A stretch of DNA of 10,100 nt from an uncultured Clostridia bacterium (GTDB taxonomy: Bacteria; Bacillota; Clostridia; Christensenellales; Aristaeellaceae). The translations under genes and the position numbers were made by a program. Of the stretch, positions 5,658 through 10,100 are shown piece by piece. Within the stretch, counting starts at the first letter, position 1. The number at the start of each line of letters is the position of its first letter. The DNA lies in assembly GCA_946534455.1 (NCBI GenBank), contig CAMNCR010000168.1, forward strand, positions 1 to 10,100, given 5' to 3'. The notes beneath the pieces are model-generated. The model saw only the letters and a list, made by a program, of their open reading frames with translations, was not told the DNA's origin and ran no database searches.

Positions 5658-7031
5658 ATGTCCACTGCCAAGCCTATGCGAAAGACCCGCAGGTTTCAGC
5701 GCGCCGCCAGCATCAGCCGGATCATCGCCCTCGTTTTCCTGGGCATCATTCTGCTGGGCACGGGGCTGCTGAGCCTGCCGGTCTCCTCTCGATCCGGCCA
5801 TGCCGCGCCGCCCATGGTTGCCCTGTTTACCGCCACCTCCGCCACCTGCGTCACCGGGCTGACCCTGGCCGATACCTGGACCCAGTGGAGTCCCTTCGGC
5901 CAGACCGTGCTGCTGGTGCTGATTGAGGTCGGCGGCCTGGGCTTCATGTCCGTGGCCTCCATGGCCTATTTTGTGCTGCGCCGGAAAATCAGCATTCAGC
6001 AGCAGCTGGTCATCGCCGAATCCATCGGCGCCAGCAACATGAGCGATGTCACGCAGCATCAGAAAAAGCTGCTCATCCGGGCGCTGAGCGTGGAGGCCGC
6101 CGGCGCGCTGATTCTGACCCTTCGCTTCCTCCGGGACTTTTCCTTTCCGCAGGCGCTGAAGCTGGGGCTGTTTCACGCGGTTTCCGCCTTCTGCAATGCC
6201 GGATTTGATATTCTGGGCTTCCGTCAGCCGGGCTCCAGCCTCCTGCTCTGGGGGCGGGATCCGATCATCCTTCTGACCCTCTCCGTTCTCGTGATCCTGG
6301 GCGGCCTGGGCTTCCTCGTCTGGGACGAGGTGCTGCGGGAGCATCATCCCCGCCGCTGGAGCGTATATACCCGTCTGGTGCTGATCACCACCGCCGTCCT
6401 CCTGCTGGGGGGCACAGCCCTCTTTGCGGTGCTGGAATGGCAGAATCCCGCCACCCTGGGCACCTTCTCCGTACCGGAAAAGCTGCTGGCCGCCTTTTTC
6501 CAGTCGGTCACCCTGCGCACCGCCGGCTTTGCCGCCCTGGATCAGGGGCTGCTGACGCCCGCCGGCAAAGGCGTTTCGATCTTTCTGATGCTCATCGGCG
6601 GCTCCTCCGGCTCCACGGCCGGCGGTCTGAAAACCGTTACGCTGGTGGTGCTGTTCCTCTTCCTGTGGAACCGCATCCGCGGGCGCTACACCGTCAGCGT
6701 GTTTCACCGCACCATTTCCAACGACCATGTGCTGAACGCCATCATGATTTTCATCCTGATGATCACGCTCAGCTTCTTCGGCGGCGCCTTCATTGCCGCC
6801 ACCTCCCCCGTGGAGTTTACGGACGCGCTGTATGAATCCGTTTCCGCCATCGGAACCGTCGGCCTGACAGCCGGCGCCACCTCCCTGCTCACGCTGCCCG
6901 CGCAGCTTCTGATCGTGCTGTTCATGTACTTCGGCAGGGTCGGCGTGCTGACGATCAGCTTCGGATTCCTGAAGAAGCGGCCCGCGGGAGAAAAATACAA
7001 ATATGCCAACACCGATCTGCTGATCGGATAA
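5658..7031 (+). CDS. ktrB: Potassium uptake channel subunit, TrkH/KtrB family
   Basis: This is the membrane channel subunit of a Ktr/Trk potassium importer, which admits K+ (possibly with Na+) under control of a cytoplasmic RCK ring. At 457 residues it has KtrB length. The four pore-loop filter segments are all visible: CVTGL (64-68), CNAGF (179-183), RTAGF (287-291) and GTVGL (399-403), each with its conserved glycine. The flexible gating loop in the third repeat, GGSSGSTAGGLK (314-325), is present, as is the conserved FGRVG arginine (R427) in the last helix. The C-terminal NTDLLIG matches the KtrB tail that contacts the regulator. The start ATG 5658 has AAGAGGAA upstream. The regulator gene follows after 18 bases. 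No riboswitch for c-di-AMP or other ligand precedes it; it appears to be transcribed from the upstream motor genes. Confidence 0.95.
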   Translation: MSTAKPMRKTRRFQRAASISRIIALVFLGIILLGTGLLSLPVSSRSGHAAPPMVALFTATSATCVTGLTLADTWTQWSPFGQTVLLVLIEVGGLGFMSVASMAYFVLRRKISIQQQLVIAESIGASNMSDVTQHQKKLLIRALSVEAAGALILTLRFLRDFSFPQALKLGLFHAVSAFCNAGFDILGFRQPGSSLLLWGRDPIILLTLSVLVILGGLGFLVWDEVLREHHPRRWSVYTRLVLITTAVLLLGGTALFAVLEWQNPATLGTFSVPEKLLAAFFQSVTLRTAGFAALDQGLLTPAGKGVSIFLMLIGGSSGSTAGGLKTVTLVVLFLFLWNRIRGRYTVSVFHRTISNDHVLNAIMIFILMITLSFFGGAFIAATSPVEFTDALYESVSAIGTVGLTAGATSLLTLPAQLLIVLFMYFGRVGVLTISFGFLKKRPAGEKYKYANTDLLIG

Positions 7032-7049
7032 CCCTGAAGGAGGAGTCTT

Positions 7050-7706
7050 ATGCATTCCTATGTCATCATCGGACTGGGCCGTTTCGGGGCGGAAGCCGCC
7101 GTCAAGCTCTACAGCTACGGGGAAGAGGTCATGGCCATCGATATCAATGAAACGCTGGTGGATAAGATTGCCGATCGCGTCACCCGTGCCGTCGCGGCGG
7201 ATGCGCGGGATGCGGATGTGCTGGAGCGGCTGGGCGTCGCCAATTTTGACCGCGCCATCGTTGCAGTCGGATCGGATCTGGCCGCGTCCGCCCTGATCAC
7301 CATGAACCTGCACTCCCTGAAGGTGCCTCACATCATCTGTAAGGCGCACGATGCGACCCACCGGGAGATTCTGCAGCGTCTCGGCGCGGACCGGGTCATC
7401 ATTCCGGAATGGGAAATGGCGGACAAGCTCGCCCTGGGGCTCACCTCCGCCGGAATCATGGAATATATTGAATTGTCGGAAGAATACGGGATCGTGGAAA
7501 TGGAGCCGCCGGAGGCCTGGCTGGGGAAAAGCATCCGCGAGCTGGATCTTCGCTCCCGGTACGGGATCAATGTCCTGGCCCTGCGGCATGGAGAAAGCAT
7601 TTCCATTCCGCCGGACATCAGCCTCCCCATCGACAGCGGCTGCACCCTGACCCTGCTCAGCAACTACAGCACGCTGAATAAGCTGCAGAAGCAGGACGCC
7701 CCGTAA
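7050..7706 (+). CDS. ktrA: Potassium uptake regulator, TrkA/KtrA family RCK protein
   Basis: This is the cytoplasmic gating subunit of the potassium importer. RCK proteins form an octameric ring under the channel and open or close it according to bound ATP/ADP or NAD(H). At 218 residues it has the KtrA layout of one RCK_N plus one RCK_C domain, unlike the doubled E. coli TrkA. The dinucleotide-binding loop is GLGRFG (8-13). D31 ends the second strand and AADARD spans 49-54. GADRVIIPE (112-120) closes the nucleotide-binding domain. The C-terminal RCK_C domain (about 140-205) is the region that binds c-di-AMP in Firmicutes relatives such as S. aureus KtrA; that activity is not shown here. A strong GAAGGAGGAG (7036-7045) precedes the ATG. 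It is the last gene of the plus-strand run and converges on the transporter gene. Confidence 0.95.
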   Translation: MHSYVIIGLGRFGAEAAVKLYSYGEEVMAIDINETLVDKIADRVTRAVAADARDADVLERLGVANFDRAIVAVGSDLAASALITMNLHSLKVPHIICKAHDATHREILQRLGADRVIIPEWEMADKLALGLTSAGIMEYIELSEEYGIVEMEPPEAWLGKSIRELDLRSRYGINVLALRHGESISIPPDISLPIDSGCTLTLLSNYSTLNKLQKQDAP

Positions 7707-7722
7707 GGTCCTCCCGCGTCCT
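7693..7722. terminator. Possible bidirectional hairpin between convergent genes
   Basis: AGGACGC (7693-7699) and GCGTCCT (7716-7722) form a perfect 7-bp GC-rich stem with a 16-base loop that contains the ktrA stop codon. Its right arm ends on the last base of the opposing gene's stop codon. No T-run follows on either strand, so it is not a canonical intrinsic terminator. It is, however, the only hairpin found in the 15-base convergent gap. Confidence 0.35.
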
Positions 7723-9104
7723 CACGGATGAAAAGGTCTCCGCCGTCCCCATCGGAACAGGGAGGACAGCAGCTGTCCGGGCGTCCCCTCCCGGTCGTTC
7801 TGCAGGGGCGGAACCAGCAGCAGCGCCACCGCCAGCCGCAGGGCCACGGACAGCAGCACCAGAACCTTCATCCGGTCCAGCGCGCCGGTAAACAGGCCCG
7901 CTCCCTCCCACCATTCCAGGAGGGAACCGCCGGTCAGCGTCCCCAGCGTCACCCCGGCCAGGGAGGTGACGCAGGCAAACACCGCGATGTAGGAGGGACG
8001 CGTTTCATCCGGCGACGCGGACAGCTGCATGCTGTTTGCCGCCAGGTTGCACGCGCTCCAGAACATGGCGCCGAAGAAGTTCCGCAGCAGCACGGGCCAT
8101 ACGCTCCCCGGAACGGAGAGCAGATAGAATCCGTCGGTCAGCGAGGTCGCCACCGCGGCCACCATCATCACGCTGCGGCAGCCGAAGGTGTTCAGCGCCC
8201 GCCCCCATCGGCTCATCACGAACACCGTCGCCACCGATGCCGCGGCCGTGCCGAAGAGCATCATCTGCGTAAAGCTCAGTCCCATCTCGTTGACGGAATA
8301 GCGGCTGAGATAGGGAGCGCAGAGATTGGATGTGAAGCACCAGGCGGTCCACATGACCGTCAGCCGCAGGAATGGACGATTCCGGAATACTTCCTTCATC
8401 ATGCCGCCCAGCCGGATCCTTCTGGCAGGGGCGGTATATTTTTCTTCACAGAAGCCGAAGCAGATCATGTCCAGCATGCCCACCGTGCCGCCCAGCAGGA
8501 AGATGATGACATATCGCCGGTCCAGCGGCAGCGTATCCAGCAGCCGGGCCACCAGGATCCCGAAGCCAAGGTTCACCACGGCGACAATCATATCCCGGAC
8601 AGACAGCCATCTGCCCCGGATTTCCTCCGGTGCCAGATCTGAAAACCAGGGAAACCAGCACACATTAATCACCGCGGAGCAGCAGGAGGAGATGCCCAGC
8701 AGGAAGATCAGCGTCCAGAGCTGCAGCCAGGACGGATCCGTGGGCACCACCAGCGGAATCAGGCCGAACACGAGCCAGAGCGCGCGTGAAAACAGCCCCA
8801 GCGTCAGCATGTATTTTTTCCGATGATGTGTTCTGTTCACCAGCAGGGAGAAGGGAATCTGCAGCAGCGCCGCAGCCTGCGGGATGCCGTTCATGACGCC
8901 GAAGGCCAGATCCCCCGCCTTCAGCTGGTTGGCCAGTCCGATCATGGCGGTGGTTCCGCTTCCGCAGATCATCCCGTGAAGGTTGCCGAAGATGTTGCCC
9001 AGCAGAATCAGAGACAGACTGCGCCGGACAGCCTGCGGAAGCCCGGCCTCCGCGTAGAGCAGAAAGAGAGGAAACCGGGCAGCCCATCCAGACAGTTTCC
9101 GCAT
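7722..9104 (-). CDS. Major facilitator superfamily transporter, substrate unknown
   Basis: This is a polytopic secondary transporter of 460 residues, the usual length for a 12-helix MFS protein. Hydrophobic segments alternate with short charged loops throughout. The loop between helices 2 and 3 (NRTHHRKKYML, 90-100) sits where MFS motif A is expected but is a poor match. Helix 4-5 contains WFPWFSDLAPEEIRGRWLSVRD (150-171), whose D-x-x-P-E-x-x-R-G-R pattern recurs in a set of uncharacterised clostridial MFS proteins, as far as I recall. A charged loop at about 220-240 separates the halves. The first 25 residues are only mildly hydrophobic. ATG 9104 has AGAAAGGA about ten bases upstream. It follows the cation exporter gene by 39 bases, so the two are probably co-transcribed. 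Substrate, direction and coupling ion cannot be deduced. Confidence 0.85.
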   Translation of the reverse strand: MRKLSGWAARFPLFLLYAEAGLPQAVRRSLSLILLGNIFGNLHGMICGSGTTAMIGLANQLKAGDLAFGVMNGIPQAAALLQIPFSLLVNRTHHRKKYMLTLGLFSRALWLVFGLIPLVVPTDPSWLQLWTLIFLLGISSCCSAVINVCWFPWFSDLAPEEIRGRWLSVRDMIVAVVNLGFGILVARLLDTLPLDRRYVIIFLLGGTVGMLDMICFGFCEEKYTAPARRIRLGGMMKEVFRNRPFLRLTVMWTAWCFTSNLCAPYLSRYSVNEMGLSFTQMMLFGTAAASVATVFVMSRWGRALNTFGCRSVMMVAAVATSLTDGFYLLSVPGSVWPVLLRNFFGAMFWSACNLAANSMQLSASPDETRPSYIAVFACVTSLAGVTLGTLTGGSLLEWWEGAGLFTGALDRMKVLVLLSVALRLAVALLLVPPLQNDREGTPGQLLSSLFRWGRRRPFHP

Positions 9105-9143
9105 GACCTGTATATCCTTTCTGATTCGCCTGTTCCTCCGTCC

Positions 9144-10100
9144 TCAGTCGGACAGATCCATGTCCGGCGTAATCTGGAGGGTATAATCCGGAAACGCCTG
9201 CTGAATTTCCTCCGTGATAATCCGGAGGCCTTCCTTCGCTTCAATATCAAAGCTGAAAACCACGTCCAGCCGCATCATCTTTTCCTGCGTGTTCACATAG
9301 AAGCCGTGATACTGCAGCGCCCATTCATGGGACAGGACGATTTCCTGCACGCGGTTTCGAATCCGCACCGCCTCGGTGTCTCCCGTATTGTAGGCATACA
9401 CCCCGATGGCGGTCAGAATCACGCCCGTCTGCTGGAAGACCTTCGTCTCGGCCTGCCGGCTCAGCCGGTCCACCTCTTCCACCGTCATGGTGTCCGGCAC
9501 CTCGATGTGAACGGACGCATAGTTCCGGTCCGGCCCGTAGTTATACACGATCAGATCATACGCGCCGCGGACATGCTCCTCCGCCGCAAGGATGCGCTTG
9601 ATTTCCTGCGTAATCTCCGCGTCGGCCCGGTGGCCAAGGATTTCGTTCAGCGTCTCCCCCATCATTTCGTAGCCGGCCTTGATGATCATCACCGCGATAA
9701 AAACGCCTACATAGGCCTCCAGCGAAATGCCCGTCGTCAGAAACAGGATCGCGGAGGCCAGGACGCTGGCCGACAGGATCGCGTCGAAGGCCGCGTCCGA
9801 GCCAGAGGCCACCAGGGCGCCGGAGTTGACGCGCTGCCCCTGCTTTTTGACGTACCGTCCCAGCGCCAGCTTGACGACCACCGCCACCGCCAGGATGATC
9901 AGCGTCATGGTGGAATAGTCCGCTTCCTCGGGATGAATGATTTTCTTCACCGATTCGATCAGGGAGGTCAGGCCTGCATACAGCACCAGCGCCGCCACCA
10001 CCATGGAGCTGAGATACTCAATCCGCCCATGCCCCATGGGATGCTTTTTATCCGGAAGTCTGCCCGCCAGCTTGGTCCCGATGATGGTGATCACCGAGGA
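9144..10100 (-). CDS. Cation diffusion facilitator metal exporter, 5' end cut off by window edge
   Basis: It exports divalent metal ions from the cytoplasm in exchange for protons. 318 residues are visible and the gene continues beyond the right edge. The first visible residues, SSVITIIGTKLAG, are internal to helix 2, so the GTG at 10094 is a valine codon and not a start. The hallmark KKHPMGHGRIEYLS (18-31) follows. Helices 3-6 lie at about 30-52, 64-83, 95-123 and 127-147. Helix 5 carries SDAAFD (101-106), a DxxxD metal site seen in manganese/iron-type members rather than the HxxxD of zinc exporters. The first cytoplasmic dimerisation domain is at about 158-238 (YGPDRNYASVHIEVP). A second, similar-sized domain at about 245-318 ends in FPDYTLQITPDMDLSD. 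This doubled tail is frequent in Firmicutes. The helix 2 site needed to judge the metal is off the window. Confidence 0.93.
   Translation of the reverse strand, partial: SSVITIIGTKLAGRLPDKKHPMGHGRIEYLSSMVVAALVLYAGLTSLIESVKKIIHPEEADYSTMTLIILAVAVVVKLALGRYVKKQGQRVNSGALVASGSDAAFDAILSASVLASAILFLTTGISLEAYVGVFIAVMIIKAGYEMMGETLNEILGHRADAEITQEIKRILAAEEHVRGAYDLIVYNYGPDRNYASVHIEVPDTMTVEEVDRLSRQAETKVFQQTGVILTAIGVYAYNTGDTEAVRIRNRVQEIVLSHEWALQYHGFYVNTQEKMMRLDVVFSFDIEAKEGLRIITEEIQQAFPDYTLQITPDMDLSD

Noticed and set aside
4859..5671. Minus-strand open frame of about 270 codons with hydrophobic stretches
   Set aside because: It is antisense to the coiled-coil gene. Glu/Lys codons read backwards give Leu/Phe, a known artefact.
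5628..7589. Minus-strand open frame of about 650 codons
   Set aside because: It lies fully antisense to ktrB and ktrA, which are unmistakable. Its Gly/Gln/His-rich translation is a by-product of GC-rich codon use.
1940..7706. A complete Zorya defence system
   Set aside because: No ZorC, no ZorD-like helicase/nuclease and no ZorE HNH-type protein is present on either strand, and no other nuclease gene is seen in the window.

Overview
The window is GC-rich bacterial DNA with strong AGGAGG-type ribosome binding sites, occasional GTG and TTG starts, tight gene spacing and protein families typical of Firmicutes. These include a Ktr-type potassium channel, the non-enterobacterial form of aspartate-semialdehyde dehydrogenase, and a CDF exporter with a doubled C-terminal domain. 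The best guess is a GC-rich member of Clostridia. This rests on family resemblance only, since no marker gene is present.

Layout from left to right. (1) 1-881, minus: 5' part of asd (lysine/threonine/methionine pathway), running off the left edge. (2) 882-1081: a short divergent intergenic region with one promoter for asd and one for the next gene. (3) 1082-1798, plus: a Sir2-family NAD-dependent protein deacylase. (4) 1833-1861: a well-formed promoter, followed by a run of six plus-strand genes. The first four are a MotA/ExbB-like channel protein with a long cytoplasmic tail resembling ZorA (1940-3217), an OmpA/MotB-like partner resembling ZorB (3220-4227), a small membrane-anchored protein (4250-4783) and a cytoplasmic coiled-coil protein with a very acidic tail (4826-5611). 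The last two are the Ktr/Trk potassium uptake pair, channel (5658-7031) and RCK regulator (7050-7706). (5) 7722-9104, minus: a major facilitator transporter, convergent with the potassium genes. (6) 9144-10100, minus: most of a cation diffusion facilitator, running off the right edge and probably co-transcribed with the transporter.

The main item of interest is the four-gene unit at 1940-5611. Its first two proteins have the core of a proton-driven 5:2 rotary motor: three membrane helices with the ZorA-like 'LGILGTF.GL' and 'AFGTS' segments, a partner with a conserved membrane aspartate, and a peptidoglycan-binding OmpA domain. The unit lacks every Zorya effector (ZorC, ZorD, ZorE). Instead it carries two unrecognised proteins, one probably outside and one inside the membrane. 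It may be an uncharacterised ZorAB-like motor with its own accessory proteins, placed directly upstream of potassium uptake genes. Whether it serves defence, envelope maintenance or something else cannot be told from the sequence.

No RNA gene, CRISPR array, insertion sequence or other mobile element was seen. Nothing suggests recent horizontal transfer, and every stretch longer than 300 bases is covered by a gene.
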